64,000 nucleotides of DNA from Sphingomonas yabuuchiae. GTDB lineage: Bacteria > Pseudomonadota > Alphaproteobacteria > Sphingomonadales > Sphingomonadaceae. Shown here one piece after another: positions 19,671-28,624 of the stretch. Every line of letters begins with the position of its first letter. Position 1 is the first letter of the stretch. The stretch lies in the NCBI RefSeq assembly GCF_014199595.1, contig NZ_JACHNX010000013.1, forward strand, positions 28,099 to 92,098, in the 5' to 3' direction. A model generated the notes under the pieces. That model had not been told where the DNA came from, did not search any database, and saw nothing but the letters and a program-made list of their open reading frames with translations. The position numbers were made by a program, and so were the translations under genes.

Positions 19671-22607
19671 TTATCGCGTAAAGCGCAGCCCGACGAAGAA
19701 GGTCCGGCCGATCACGTCGTAGACGCCCGCCTGATAGCTCAGCTCGAAATTGGCGCCACCCGCTTCGGCACCCGGGATGCGCGGAGGCTTGCGGTCGAAG
19801 GCGTTGTTGAGGCCGCCCGACAGCTCGATATTCTTGTTCAGGCGCACCCAGCCGAAGAAGTCGTTGTAGAAGACGTTTGGCGTGAAAACCGGATCATATT
19901 TGGCCGAGGTGATCGTGCTTGCGGCCTTCATTGGCGAGAAGTGGCGCAGCGTCCAGGTCGTGCCCCAGCTCTCCTGCGTGTAAGTGGTGCGGATCACGCC
20001 CTTCCAGGTCGGGCTGCCGAACACGCCGCGATATTCGGTGACGGTGTTCGGGTCGCTCGGGTCCAGCGTGTAGCGGCGGTTGAGCAGACGGGTATAATTG
20101 GCGTTGATCGACAGGTTGCCAGCCCCCGCGCCGAAACCCAGCCGCTCCAGATCGGTGGCGTAGTTCAGCCCGAAATCCAGCCCGCGCGTCAGATATTGCG
20201 CCAGGTTCAGCTTCTGGGTGACGACCGACTTGATGTTGTTGCCCGCATCGCGCGTGACCAGCGAGCAGAAGACGTTGCTCAGGCTCGGCTGGTCGACGCA
20301 TTTGTTGATGAGAGTCTGCGCACCGAAGGCGTCGATCGCGTTGCGCAGGTCGATATCGTAATAATCGACCGTCAGTGACAGACCGTGAATGAAGCGCGGC
20401 TGGAGCACCGCACCGACGGTCAGCGTCCGCGCGGTCTCCGGCTTCAGGGCCAGATTCCCCTTTGAGATGATGTCGCGGTAGATCCAGTAGTTGCTCAGAT
20501 CGGTCGGCTTGATCGCCGCGCAATTGGCCGCCGTATATTGCGTTTTGGTGATGCGGTTAGCGAGGTTGTAGGCGTTGCAGGGATCGGTAACCCACATGCC
20601 GCCGACGCTGCTCGCCGTGAACAGTTCGCCAATATTAGGCGCGCGCACCGCCTGGCCATAGGTCGCGCGGAAGCGGATGTCGCGGATCGGCGCCCATTCG
20701 CCGCCGACCTTCCAGGTCGTGGTGCGGCCCGCCGTGCTGTAATCCGACAAACGCACCGCGGCGTCAACCGACAGGCTGTCGAAGAACGGCGTCGCGCGCA
20801 GGATTGGCGCATGGAGTTCGCCATACGCTTCCTTGACGCTGTAATTGCCGATCAGCGGCATCTGCGTCACGCCCAGCGTCGGGTCGTAGCGGGGGCTGTC
20901 GGCATTATACTCCGCCGCGACGCCTATATCGTTGCGCTCCTTGCGATATTCGGCGCCGATCACCGCCTGCACCGGCCCGCCCGGCAAATCGAACAGCCCG
21001 CCCGAGATATAGCCGGAGGCGACCTGCTGGGTCATGACCGACTTCGCCCAGCTCGACGTGTACTGGATATAGTTGATCATCGGCTGGGTCAGCGTGACGA
21101 ACGGATTGATCGGCACGCAGCCGTCGCCGGGGCTGGTCAGCGTGCTGCGGCAGATTGGGTTGCCGCGCGCGTCGGTCGTCGAGTCCAGCCCCTGATACCA
21201 GCGGGCATAGGAGGTCGCGTTGAAATCGCGGACCTGCTGCTCGGACCGGCCATAGGAGTAATAGGCGGTATAGTTCCAGTTGTGCGACAACAGGTGGAAA
21301 TCGCCCTCCGCCCCCGCCACCGCCTGGACCATCTTGCGGCGATACTGGGTCTCGGGTGTGCCGACCTCCATGACACGCCGTGCGAAGTTGACGCCGCCCG
21401 CCGGGATCGTGCCGCCTGCCGCCGCGACCATCTGCGACGTGATATAGGGGCTGTCGGCGGGAACCGCATCATAGCCGAAGGCGGTCAGCGGCGCATAGGC
21501 GGCGGTCGAGAAGTTGCGCGAGAAGCTGACATTGCCGAAAAGCTTGAACGCCTCGCTGAAGTCGTAATGGCTGGCGAGGCGGGTCGAGAAGCGTTCGGAC
21601 GGGACCGAGAGCAGCCAGCCGTCATAGCGGCCATGATATTCGCTGCCCTCGCCGGCGAGCAACGTCCCCAGCGCCTCGCTGGTATTGGCCATGTTGACCG
21701 ATTGTGGGTTCAAGAAACCCTGCGACCCCAGATTGGGCGCACGCAGCGATCCGTTGGCGGCCACGGCATAAAGCTGCTTGTTGAGGATCAGCTGCGCCGA
21801 GTTGGACGAGTAAATGTTGTAGACGCCATCATAGATGGTGGATTTAACGGCATCCTTGGTCTTGCCGTAGAAAGGATAGCCCTGCGCCGTCCACGGCCGG
21901 TCCGCGCCGCTGATTCCCTCGGGCTGATTGTCGTAGAAGGTGTAGAAGGTGACGTTACCGCGGTTGTCCGCAAAATTGGTGCCCGCCAGAAGATCGAACC
22001 CGTACTGGTTCATGTCGTTGCGGGTCGACACGTTGTAGCGGACGTTCGATTCCAGCCCCTGATAATTCTTCTTCAGGATGAAGTTGGCGACACCCGCCAC
22101 CGCGTCCGCGCCGTAGAGCGCCGAGGCACCACCAGTCACGACCTCGACCCGCTCGACCAGGCTGGAGGGGATGTTGCTGAGATCGACCGCCGAGGTGCCG
22201 GGGATGGCGGGCACCTGGCGATGGCCGTCGACCAGCACCAGCGTCCGCTGCGTTCCCATGCCGCGCAGATCGAGGGCGTTGATGCCCGCATTGCCCGCCA
22301 AATTGCTGGTCTGGTTCGTCTGGGTGATGGCGAGTGCCGGAAGCTGGTTCACGACGTCGGTGATCTGCTGCGATCCGACCGACCGGATTTCGGCGGCGGT
22401 GACGACCGCGACGGGGGCGGGGCTGTCCTTGGCGTCGCGGCGAATGCGCGAACCCGTGACCAGCACGTCGCCGCTGCCGTCGCCGTCATCGCTCTGCGTC
22501 TGCGCTTCGGTCGTCGAACGTGCCGTGTTCTGTGCGCACAATTGCTGTGCGAAACACGCGCAGCTCAGCATCAAACCTATACGAATCGCCTTTTTTCGAT
22601 CGATCAT
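19671..22607 (-). CDS. TonB-dependent receptor (978 aa)
   Basis: A large outer-membrane TonB-dependent transporter of the type common in sphingomonads and xanthomonads. It has a signal peptide (RIGLMLSCACFAQQLCAQ). The TonB-box/plug start reads DVLVTGSRIRRD, and the plug continues with LDLRGMGTQRTLVLVDGHR and ERVEVVTGGASALYGADAVAG. The C-terminal beta-strand ends in RTFFVGLRFTR. ATG 22607 is preceded by a GGGGGC-rich ribosome-binding region; a longer frame starts 60 bases upstream. It is divergent from an S9 peptidase across 96 bp, suggesting peptide or siderophore uptake tied to that peptidase. Confidence 0.94.
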   Translation of the reverse strand: MIDRKKAIRIGLMLSCACFAQQLCAQNTARSTTEAQTQSDDGDGSGDVLVTGSRIRRDAKDSPAPVAVVTAAEIRSVGSQQITDVVNQLPALAITQTNQTSNLAGNAGINALDLRGMGTQRTLVLVDGHRQVPAIPGTSAVDLSNIPSSLVERVEVVTGGASALYGADAVAGVANFILKKNYQGLESNVRYNVSTRNDMNQYGFDLLAGTNFADNRGNVTFYTFYDNQPEGISGADRPWTAQGYPFYGKTKDAVKSTIYDGVYNIYSSNSAQLILNKQLYAVAANGSLRAPNLGSQGFLNPQSVNMANTSEALGTLLAGEGSEYHGRYDGWLLSVPSERFSTRLASHYDFSEAFKLFGNVSFSRNFSTAAYAPLTAFGYDAVPADSPYITSQMVAAAGGTIPAGGVNFARRVMEVGTPETQYRRKMVQAVAGAEGDFHLLSHNWNYTAYYSYGRSEQQVRDFNATSYARWYQGLDSTTDARGNPICRSTLTSPGDGCVPINPFVTLTQPMINYIQYTSSWAKSVMTQQVASGYISGGLFDLPGGPVQAVIGAEYRKERNDIGVAAEYNADSPRYDPTLGVTQMPLIGNYSVKEAYGELHAPILRATPFFDSLSVDAAVRLSDYSTAGRTTTWKVGGEWAPIRDIRFRATYGQAVRAPNIGELFTASSVGGMWVTDPCNAYNLANRITKTQYTAANCAAIKPTDLSNYWIYRDIISKGNLALKPETARTLTVGAVLQPRFIHGLSLTVDYYDIDLRNAIDAFGAQTLINKCVDQPSLSNVFCSLVTRDAGNNIKSVVTQKLNLAQYLTRGLDFGLNYATDLERLGFGAGAGNLSINANYTRLLNRRYTLDPSDPNTVTEYRGVFGSPTWKGVIRTTYTQESWGTTWTLRHFSPMKAASTITSAKYDPVFTPNVFYNDFFGWVRLNKNIELSGGLNNAFDRKPPRIPGAEAGGANFELSYQAGVYDVIGRTFFVGLRFTR

Positions 22608-22629
22608 GTCACTTGCCCCCTTCTTACGT

Positions 22630-22645
22630 ATTTCGTATACAGAAT
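22630..22645. promoter_or_regulatory. Candidate operator in the TBDR/S9 divergent promoter
   Basis: The sequence ATTTCGTATACAGAAT is an imperfect palindrome centred on GTATAC, with 12 of 16 positions matching, in the 96-bp gap between the two divergent genes. TNGTNNNACNA-like centres are bound by GntR-family regulators, but no regulator gene is adjacent, so the assignment is speculative. Confidence 0.3.
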
Positions 22646-22703
22646 ATATTCGTCGCAGGGGTGTCAAGTGCCGTACTGTTCAAAAAGGGACTGTGTTACG
22701 TTT

Positions 22704-25079
22704 ATGCCACAGTGGAAAGCCGGACGGAGATCGCATGCGCTCGGCCTCTCCCTGGCGCTTTCGCTCGCGTTGCCACTCGGGCCTGCCTGGTCGCATGGCA
22801 GGCAGACGCCCGGTGCCGCCGCCCCCGCCACGCCCCCTCCGGCCGCCCCCATCGCCGAGCGCTATGCCCGCGCGGACCGGCTGCTCTGGCCGCAATTGTC
22901 GACCCTGCTCGCCAATGTCTCGCTGCGCGCGGTGTTCACGGAGGGCGACAAGGGGCTGCTTTACCGGACCGGTATCCAGGGCCACCGGATGCTGCGCTAT
23001 CTCGACCTGGGCAGCCAGGCGGGGCGCCAGATCATGGACGAGGCACGGCTGGCGACCTTGCTGGCCCCGAAGATCGGCAAGCCCGTCGACCCGCTATCAC
23101 TGGCGGTCGAGCAACCCGCCTTCGATCCGGCTACGGGTGCGTTCAGCTTTACCGAAATGGATCGCCGCTGGACACTGGCGCCCGATGGGACGCTGACCGA
23201 AGCGACCAAGGGGCCGCCGAATGGGGAGGGAGCCGTCTCGCCCGATGGCCGGTTCGAGGTCGTGGCCCATGGCTATGACCTTTATGCGCGCGAGCGAAAG
23301 TCAGGGCGCGAGGTACGGTTGACCAGCGACGGCACGCGCGACCAGCCCTATGGGCGCGGTATTGCGCTGCTGCCCGACATATTGAAGGCGGGCAGCGAAG
23401 AACCGCCCATGCCGGTCTCCGTCAAATGGTCGCCCGACAGCCGCCGGATCGCGACATGGCGACTGGACACGCGCGACGTGCCGCGCCTTTCGATCACCCA
23501 GGCCAATCCGCCGGGCAGTCTCTATCCGCGTTCCTTCCAGTACATCTATCCGCTGGCGGGCGGCGCGAAGCTGCCTCAGGCGCAACAACTGGTGATTAAT
23601 GTTGAGCAGGCGGTTCGCCACCGCCGTGCCAAGCCGGCGATGCTCGGTATCCCGTCCGAGTCGATCCTCTATCCGCAGGACCCCGATTTTTATTGGGAGG
23701 GGGATCATGTCCGTTCGGTCTGGACGCAGCGCGGCTATGGCGAGTTGCGCGTCTACAACGCCGATCCGGTTACGGGCGCGGCGAAAATGGTCGCGCGGGA
23801 GAAAGGCGATCCGCTGGTCTTCGTGACTTCCAGTTTCTTCCGCGCCGCGCCCGCGCTCGGCGGTGAACTGGATGTGTCCGAGCGCAGCGGCTGGGCGCAG
23901 CTCTATCTCGTTCGGCCCGACGCGCCGGATCAGGGCTATCCGCTTACCCGTGGCGCGTGGGAAGTGACGGGCATCGAGCATGTCGATGCCCCCTCGCGGA
24001 CAATCCTGCTGACCGGTGTCGGGCGGGAGGCGGATCGAGACCGTTATTACCGCGCGCTCTACCGTGTGACGATGGATGGCGCGGCTCCCCGGCTGCTGAC
24101 GCCCGAGCCGCTCGACCACGAGGTCACGGTGTCGGACGATGGCCGCTGGTTCGTCGATGCGATGTCCACCCCGACCCAGCCGACCCGAACCGTCCTACGC
24201 GATGCCGCCGACGGCCGGATCGTCGCGGAGCTGGGCAAGGCGGACGACAGCGCGCTGCGGGCGATCGGCTATCAGGCCCCTGAGCCCTTCTACGGCGTTG
24301 CGGTGGATGGCGTCACGCCGCTGCGCGCCATGATCTACCGCCCGATCGGCTTCGATCCGAACCAGCGCTATCCGGTGATCGACAATGTCTATACCGGTCC
24401 GACGACGACCCAGGTCCCGGTCGGTTGGCGCGACACGATCTCTGCCAGTTCGTCCAGCGTGGCGCAGATCGGCGCGGTGGTCGTCATGATCGACGGGCGC
24501 GGTACCTCACGCCGAGGCAAGGCATTCCGTGCGCCGTCCTACCAGAATCTGGGCGAGGTCGGCCTCGACGACCATATCGCGATGATCCGCCAGATGGCGG
24601 CGCGCTACCCCTCGATCGATGCGAACCGGGTCGGCGTTTATGGCGGCTCGGCGGGCGGCTATGACGCAGCGCGCTTCATGTTGCGGCGGCCGGAATTCTT
24701 CAAGGTCGGACTTGCCTGGTCGGGCAATCACGACCTGCGCCTCGACAAGGCATGGTGGCCCGAGGCATCGATGGGCAATGCCGACGCGGCTATCTGGGAA
24801 CGCAATTCTAACATGACCGTGGCTGGGCAGTTGCGCGGCAAGCTGCTGCTTGTTCACGGCGATATCGATGACAATGTGCCCGTGACCGAAAGCCTCAGGT
24901 TGGCCAAGGCGATCATTGATGCGGGACGCGATGTCGACTTAGTGATCTTACCGAACACACGCCATTCGGTCTATCAGCCCTTCTTCTGGAGAAAGTTCCG
25001 CGACTATTTCACGCGTAATCTGCTGCACGAAAATCCACCGCAATTAGCAGCCTTACCATCCAGAAACGCCCAGCATTGA
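22704..25079 (+). CDS. S9 peptidase (DPP-IV-like), exported
   Basis: A 791-residue S9 serine peptidase with a signal (ALGLSLALSLALPLGPAWSHG) and a Pro/Ala linker. The propeller covers ~100-500. The catalytic domain has GVYGGSAGGYDAAR near 647, Asp in HGDIDDNVP near 720 and His in PNTRHSVYQPF near 755. The nucleophile elbow is GGSAGG rather than the GHSWGG of its neighbour at 17061, so the two are distinct subfamilies. The open frame extends far upstream on this strand but that part is antisense to the TBDR gene. ATG 22704 is the first start past the divergent promoter. Confidence 0.9.
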   Translation: MPQWKAGRRSHALGLSLALSLALPLGPAWSHGRQTPGAAAPATPPPAAPIAERYARADRLLWPQLSTLLANVSLRAVFTEGDKGLLYRTGIQGHRMLRYLDLGSQAGRQIMDEARLATLLAPKIGKPVDPLSLAVEQPAFDPATGAFSFTEMDRRWTLAPDGTLTEATKGPPNGEGAVSPDGRFEVVAHGYDLYARERKSGREVRLTSDGTRDQPYGRGIALLPDILKAGSEEPPMPVSVKWSPDSRRIATWRLDTRDVPRLSITQANPPGSLYPRSFQYIYPLAGGAKLPQAQQLVINVEQAVRHRRAKPAMLGIPSESILYPQDPDFYWEGDHVRSVWTQRGYGELRVYNADPVTGAAKMVAREKGDPLVFVTSSFFRAAPALGGELDVSERSGWAQLYLVRPDAPDQGYPLTRGAWEVTGIEHVDAPSRTILLTGVGREADRDRYYRALYRVTMDGAAPRLLTPEPLDHEVTVSDDGRWFVDAMSTPTQPTRTVLRDAADGRIVAELGKADDSALRAIGYQAPEPFYGVAVDGVTPLRAMIYRPIGFDPNQRYPVIDNVYTGPTTTQVPVGWRDTISASSSSVAQIGAVVVMIDGRGTSRRGKAFRAPSYQNLGEVGLDDHIAMIRQMAARYPSIDANRVGVYGGSAGGYDAARFMLRRPEFFKVGLAWSGNHDLRLDKAWWPEASMGNADAAIWERNSNMTVAGQLRGKLLLVHGDIDDNVPVTESLRLAKAIIDAGRDVDLVILPNTRHSVYQPFFWRKFRDYFTRNLLHENPPQLAALPSRNAQH

Positions 25080-25539
25080 GGTGATTATTTGAATTTTGTC
25101 ACTGTGCCATATTGAGCAAAATATTTAATTTAGCGCGACGTTTTAAGCGGATGCGAAATTTCGGCAGACATCAGCGATGAATGTTCATCAACAAGATGAT
25201 GGTTGGATTCCTCCAAACGACCCATAATCGGCCGTACAGCGCTTGGTACCTGCTCCCCGGAAGCGGATGCTCATCCAGACGACGCTGTATGGGCAGGACG
25301 GGCTATTAGGAGACACGCCGGTTCCTGGCAGATTGCCTGGACAAACCGCCATTCGATCACGCTGCTCAACCTGCTGGAGACGATATTCTCGGCGATTCCG
25401 CCAAGCGATTGGCGCACTCGTCAGCCAATCCTTCCATGCCAGCATGATCTTTTGATCGCCAAGTTTGCCCACATCCCAACGCGCCAGCTGGATAGAGACT
25501 GCGATCGGCGGCGGCCCGTCGACCGGACGATGCGGATTT
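25080..25539. other. Left flank of the ubiquitin-like island
   Basis: This is 460 bp without a recognisable gene. Bases 25080-25200 are AT-rich. A 94-codon minus-strand frame at 25188-25472 resembles nothing I know. No tRNA, integrase or direct repeat marking an island end was found. Confidence 0.4.
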
Positions 25540-25573
25540 CGCCGCCGTCTCGAAGGTGATCGAGACGGCGGCG
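25540..25573 (-). terminator. 14-bp perfect hairpin ending the ubiquitin-like operon
   Basis: CGCCGCCGTCTCGA and its exact complement flank a six-base loop, five bases beyond the stop codon of the DUF6527-like gene. The stem is perfect over 14 bp. There is no T-tract, but position and strength fit a transcription terminator for the minus-strand operon. Confidence 0.75.
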
Positions 25574-25578
25574 CTGGC

Positions 25579-26022
25579 TCATCCGAACAGCCGCCTCCAG
25601 ATTTCCCTAATCCAGGCGGCAGCCCTCAGGATGTAGCCACCGGTGACGACCGGCCGTGCGGCCGGAACAGCGATGGGCCTCGGGGCCGGCGGCCTCTTGA
25701 GGCGTCGATCATCCTCGCGTCCTGCCTCGATGGCGCGGCGGGACATCCGGCCTGCCCAAACGATGTGTCCGCGCTTGATGATGTAGTGGGACGCGCAGGC
25801 GAAGTCGTGGTTGCCTATCGAGGGCCAGATCGAGGCCTGCCCCTCGTGCATAGTAAGCGTGTATTCGGTGTCGACCAGCGGCGTGGATACCTCCTCACCG
25901 CACCCGCACGCGCAGTTGTGGAGGGCAACGTGACATTCCGGCGATACGTACAGGACGCCATCCTCCAAGGTCTCGGGCATCTCGTCCAGGAAAACCGTCT
26001 CCAGCCTGTCCACCCGGCTCAT
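25579..26022 (-). CDS. DUF6527-like Cys/His-rich protein of the ubiquitin-like operon
   Basis: A 147-residue protein matching the DUF6527 family that accompanies bacterial multi-ubiquitin and ThiF genes. Visible motifs are CACGC at 37-41, IWPSIGN at 65-71 and CASHYIIKRG at 76-85. The cysteines and His79 could bind zinc. Ser68 and His79 are candidates if the family acts as a Ubl-processing peptidase, a role I recall being proposed but cannot verify here. A Pro/Arg-rich linker leads to a hydrophobic/basic tail (YILRAAAWIREIWRRLF) that might touch a membrane. Its ATG overlaps the ThiF stop (ATGA), so translation is coupled. It is the last gene of the operon. Confidence 0.78.
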   Translation of the reverse strand: MSRVDRLETVFLDEMPETLEDGVLYVSPECHVALHNCACGCGEEVSTPLVDTEYTLTMHEGQASIWPSIGNHDFACASHYIIKRGHIVWAGRMSRRAIEAGREDDRRLKRPPAPRPIAVPAARPVVTGGYILRAAAWIREIWRRLFG

Positions 26023-27206
26023 CGGCCACCCCGGTTCGAGATGCTGTTGCCCTCGATCATGTAGACGGCGTTCATCTCGTTCCGTTCGTCGCGGAAGTAG
26101 TTCGCCCAGCGCTTCCAGCGTAGAATGGCCATGTTCGCGTTGAGCGAATTTACGGCGGCGATCTGGATGTCCGTCCGATAGACGTCGTCCTCCTCGCCGT
26201 CGTCGCCGAAGGGGAGCAGCTTCTCCACGTCGGGCCAAGGCGTGCCGGGCCGGATGAACGTTGCTCGCGCGCAGCCGTCTATCGCGTCCTCCTCGAGCCC
26301 GACTCCGATGCCGGTGTCTATGAATGGAATCCCCAGCCGGTGAAGGCCTTCGGCGATCTCACGTCGGGCGTGCCCCTTGTCGACGCACACGAAGACGAAG
26401 TCAAAATTGGCGAGATCGTCGACGTTGGCTGCGGTCACCTTGACGGAATGGGGGGTGACGCCCCGGTGCAAACGTCCGTAGATCTGCGAATAATAGTTCA
26501 CCTTAAAGGGAAAACCCTTCAGCAGATTCATCTCCGGCGCCCCGGGCGACCGGAACAGGTTGTGGTTCAGGAGCTGGTCGCCGTCATACAAGTGGATTTC
26601 GGTGACCCAGGTCTTCGCCAGCACATCAAGCACGAAAGAACCGGTCCCGCCGAGACCGATGATGGCCACCCGCCCCATCAGCTTGCGGTTCATGGCGCCG
26701 ATGCCGTACCGCGCGGACGCCGAGTCCGGTATCGCGAACGGGCTGTCGTCGGATGCGGCCATCGCCCCGGTGTTGGTCCTGGCGTTAGCCGTCCGGTCCA
26801 GGGATCGCGCGGCCGATCCGATGAACCCCTCGTACGCGACTACCTTGTCGTAGATGTTCTCGTACCGCAGGGTGATCTCAGGCTTGCAGGACAGGTAGTG
26901 GTCGACCTGCATGTCGCCGAACGTCTGCGGGCACGAGTTGTTGATGATGTTCGCCATCGGATCGCCGGTCCGGTGGCAGGGCGTGGATCCCGCGAAATAC
27001 ATGGTGTGGTCCGGTTGGGGTGTCGCGGTGAGCCCCGTGGCGTCCAACGTCAGCGCGCACGTGAGTGCGCCTCTGGCCAGGGACCTGTCGAAAGCAACGT
27101 AGGGCACGTTGCGAACGACGAGATGGCTATTGCGCACCTCGATCTCGAACCCCTCGTCCACGAGGCGCTTCAGATGCGGATCAAGACTTGTCAGAGCGGC
27201 GGACAT
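26019..27206 (-). CDS. E1-like ThiF adenylyltransferase with N-terminal DUF6791-like domain
   Basis: A 395-residue E1-superfamily enzyme, expected to adenylate the C-terminus of the partner ubiquitin-like protein. Residues ~1-150 match a domain I recall as DUF6791, ending in DHYLSCKPEITLRYENIYDK. The ThiF Rossmann domain follows: VAIIGLGGTGSFVLD near 180 (ATP loop), HLYDGDQLLNHNLFR near 206 (metal/ATP residues), then FVFVCVDKGHARREIA and IPFIDTGIGVGLEEDA. The tail DIQIAAVNSLNANMAILRWK is typical of this subfamily. Several cysteines are present but no E1 thioester cysteine can be assigned by eye. The start overlaps the multi-ubiquitin gene by 26 bp. Confidence 0.9.
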   Translation of the reverse strand: MSAALTSLDPHLKRLVDEGFEIEVRNSHLVVRNVPYVAFDRSLARGALTCALTLDATGLTATPQPDHTMYFAGSTPCHRTGDPMANIINNSCPQTFGDMQVDHYLSCKPEITLRYENIYDKVVAYEGFIGSAARSLDRTANARTNTGAMAASDDSPFAIPDSASARYGIGAMNRKLMGRVAIIGLGGTGSFVLDVLAKTWVTEIHLYDGDQLLNHNLFRSPGAPEMNLLKGFPFKVNYYSQIYGRLHRGVTPHSVKVTAANVDDLANFDFVFVCVDKGHARREIAEGLHRLGIPFIDTGIGVGLEEDAIDGCARATFIRPGTPWPDVEKLLPFGDDGEEDDVYRTDIQIAAVNSLNANMAILRWKRWANYFRDERNEMNAVYMIEGNSISNRGGR

Positions 27207-27849
27207 TGAAGACCATCCCCTTCCTCACCTGAATGGTCTCGCCTTCGACGAGATCGCCCTCGGCGCCGTGGACGCCATGGAGATAGGTGATGGTGTAGTT
27301 GAAATTTTCGAAGTTGGCGTCGGGATAGGCGATCTTCGCGATCTCGCGGTAGCTGTGCGGCTTCTTCTCCACCGTCCGCGAACGCCCGTTCACCTTGATG
27401 GTCACCGTCTTCGGCTCGCGGCTGCGGATGCGTTCGACCCCTTCACCGTCCAACCGCACCTCGCCGTCGGGCGGCACGGGGGTGTCGCCCGCGCTGTCGA
27501 GGATCAGCTCGAGGCCGTCATCGATGCCGCCGTGGCGGAAGATGTCCGCCGCCAGGATCGCTGGCGCCCCCCATTCCCACCCCCGCTCGTTGACCGTGAA
27601 GTTGTAGATGCGGTCGCTGCGGAAGGAGACGAAGGTCGCGACCTTCCCGCGTTCGAACGTGACATCCCTCTCAATGCCGATCGAGAAGGCGATGCTGCCG
27701 TCGATCTGGATGAGGACGAAGTCGCTTGCCGGCGTCAGGCCCGCGGTCTCGCGGATCTGGCTGCCGTCCATAGTCTTGTCGTTGGTGCCGTGGGGGGCAC
27801 CGTCAACGGTGAACTGAAACTTGTCGTGACTTCGGGCCATGTCCGTCAT
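27181..27849 (-). CDS. Multi-ubiquitin protein (three ubiquitin-like repeats)
   Basis: A 222-residue protein of the Multi_ubiq family with three tandem ubiquitin-like segments at roughly residues 10-80, 81-146 and 147-222. Each begins with a beta-strand pattern (FQFTVDG, IYNFTVN, VTIKVNGR). The third is the most typical: SYREIAKIAYP, TITYLHG, GDLVEGETIQV and GMVFNV. The chain ends RRSDKS, with no terminal glycine or di-glycine, so either processing occurs or conjugation chemistry differs from ubiquitin. ATG 27849 is preceded by GGAG at six bases; ATG codons at 27861 and 27840 are alternatives. It is the first gene of the operon. Confidence 0.88.
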   Translation of the reverse strand: MTDMARSHDKFQFTVDGAPHGTNDKTMDGSQIRETAGLTPASDFVLIQIDGSIAFSIGIERDVTFERGKVATFVSFRSDRIYNFTVNERGWEWGAPAILAADIFRHGGIDDGLELILDSAGDTPVPPDGEVRLDGEGVERIRSREPKTVTIKVNGRSRTVEKKPHSYREIAKIAYPDANFENFNYTITYLHGVHGAEGDLVEGETIQVRKGMVFNVRRSDKS

Positions 27850-27942
27850 CTTGCACTCCATATGCACACCGGCCTTGAGGTATTGGCAGCGGCCAGACTT
27901 GCTGCCATCACCTTGCAGTGCGCGGATGATCAGCGTTTCGGA

Positions 27943-27983
27943 CGCCAAGAATTTTTCTTGCGGTGCACGTCCGAATCTTGGCG
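27943..27983. promoter_or_regulatory. Inverted repeat in the divergent promoter of the island
   Basis: CGCCAAGA (27943-27950) and its exact complement TCTTGGCG (27976-27983) are separated by 25 bases. They lie in the 172-bp gap between the two divergent operons, upstream of the plus-strand GTG at 28022. The spacing would place the half-sites about three helical turns apart, as for a cooperatively bound regulator. Binding is inference. Confidence 0.35.
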
Positions 27984-28021
27984 CAGGTGCGCACCCCCAA
28001 AGGAGAACGCAGGAGATCTCG

Positions 28022-28624
28022 GTGATCGCGGAAGACGAGAATCTGGAACCTGACCGGACATCCACCGTCCGGAACTACACTTCCGACGAGGTGGTCGCAG
28101 GCCTGTCCGCCCTGGGTGAACTCGATGTCGCTAGACTGGACGGCATCAGCAGGGGGCTGGCTCGGATCGCCGACATGGAGCCGAAGGATCTGCTGCACGA
28201 AGCAGTCTACCGGATGGTGACGAAACGGACGTGCCCAGTCGACGTGGACATCGTGGGCTTCGCCATCCAGACGATGAAGAGCATCGCCTCGACCTCATAT
28301 CGCAGGCGCAGGCAGAACCTTGACGAGGGCGTCACTTCCATTCCGATCGCCGCCAACGATGGTAGGTTCGATGTCGCGGATGACGCCGTCTCCCCCGAGG
28401 AGCAGGCTCTGGCGCGAATTTTCCATGGGAAATGCTTGGCGCTAGTCGATGCCACTGTGGCCGACGACGAGAAGTTGCAGCTCTTGGTTATGGGCCTTTG
28501 TGACGGACTTTTGGGTCGGGAGCTCGAGGAGCTTTTGGAGACGGATACGAAGGGGCTGGCGGCTGCGCGTAGACGCTTGGCGAACCGCCTTCGCAGGGCG
28601 TTCCCAGCAGGTGCACCCGTATGA
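28022..28624 (+). CDS. Sigma-70-like protein of the ubiquitin-like island
   Basis: A 200-residue protein whose layout resembles a small sigma-70 factor. A region-2-like segment (~35-100) contains DLLHEAVYRMVTKR and ends IASTSYRRRRQN. A region-4-like helical segment (~140-195) contains KLQLLVMGLCDGLLGRELEELL and ends AARRRLANRLRR, like the recognition-helix end of region 4. The GTG start is set by AGGAG at 28011-28015, six bases upstream. It may be a sigma factor or a DNA-binding regulator for the island. The next gene's ATG overlaps its stop (ATGA). Arg AGG codons are unusually frequent, suggesting transfer. Confidence 0.62.
   Translation: MIAEDENLEPDRTSTVRNYTSDEVVAGLSALGELDVARLDGISRGLARIADMEPKDLLHEAVYRMVTKRTCPVDVDIVGFAIQTMKSIASTSYRRRRQNLDEGVTSIPIAANDGRFDVADDAVSPEEQALARIFHGKCLALVDATVADDEKLQLLVMGLCDGLLGRELEELLETDTKGLAAARRRLANRLRRAFPAGAPV

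Noticed and set aside
20538..22703. Plus-strand reading frame continuous with the S9 peptidase (total 1513 codons)
   Set aside because: It is antisense to the TBDR gene, which has full family motifs. Only the part from 22704 on is protein-like.
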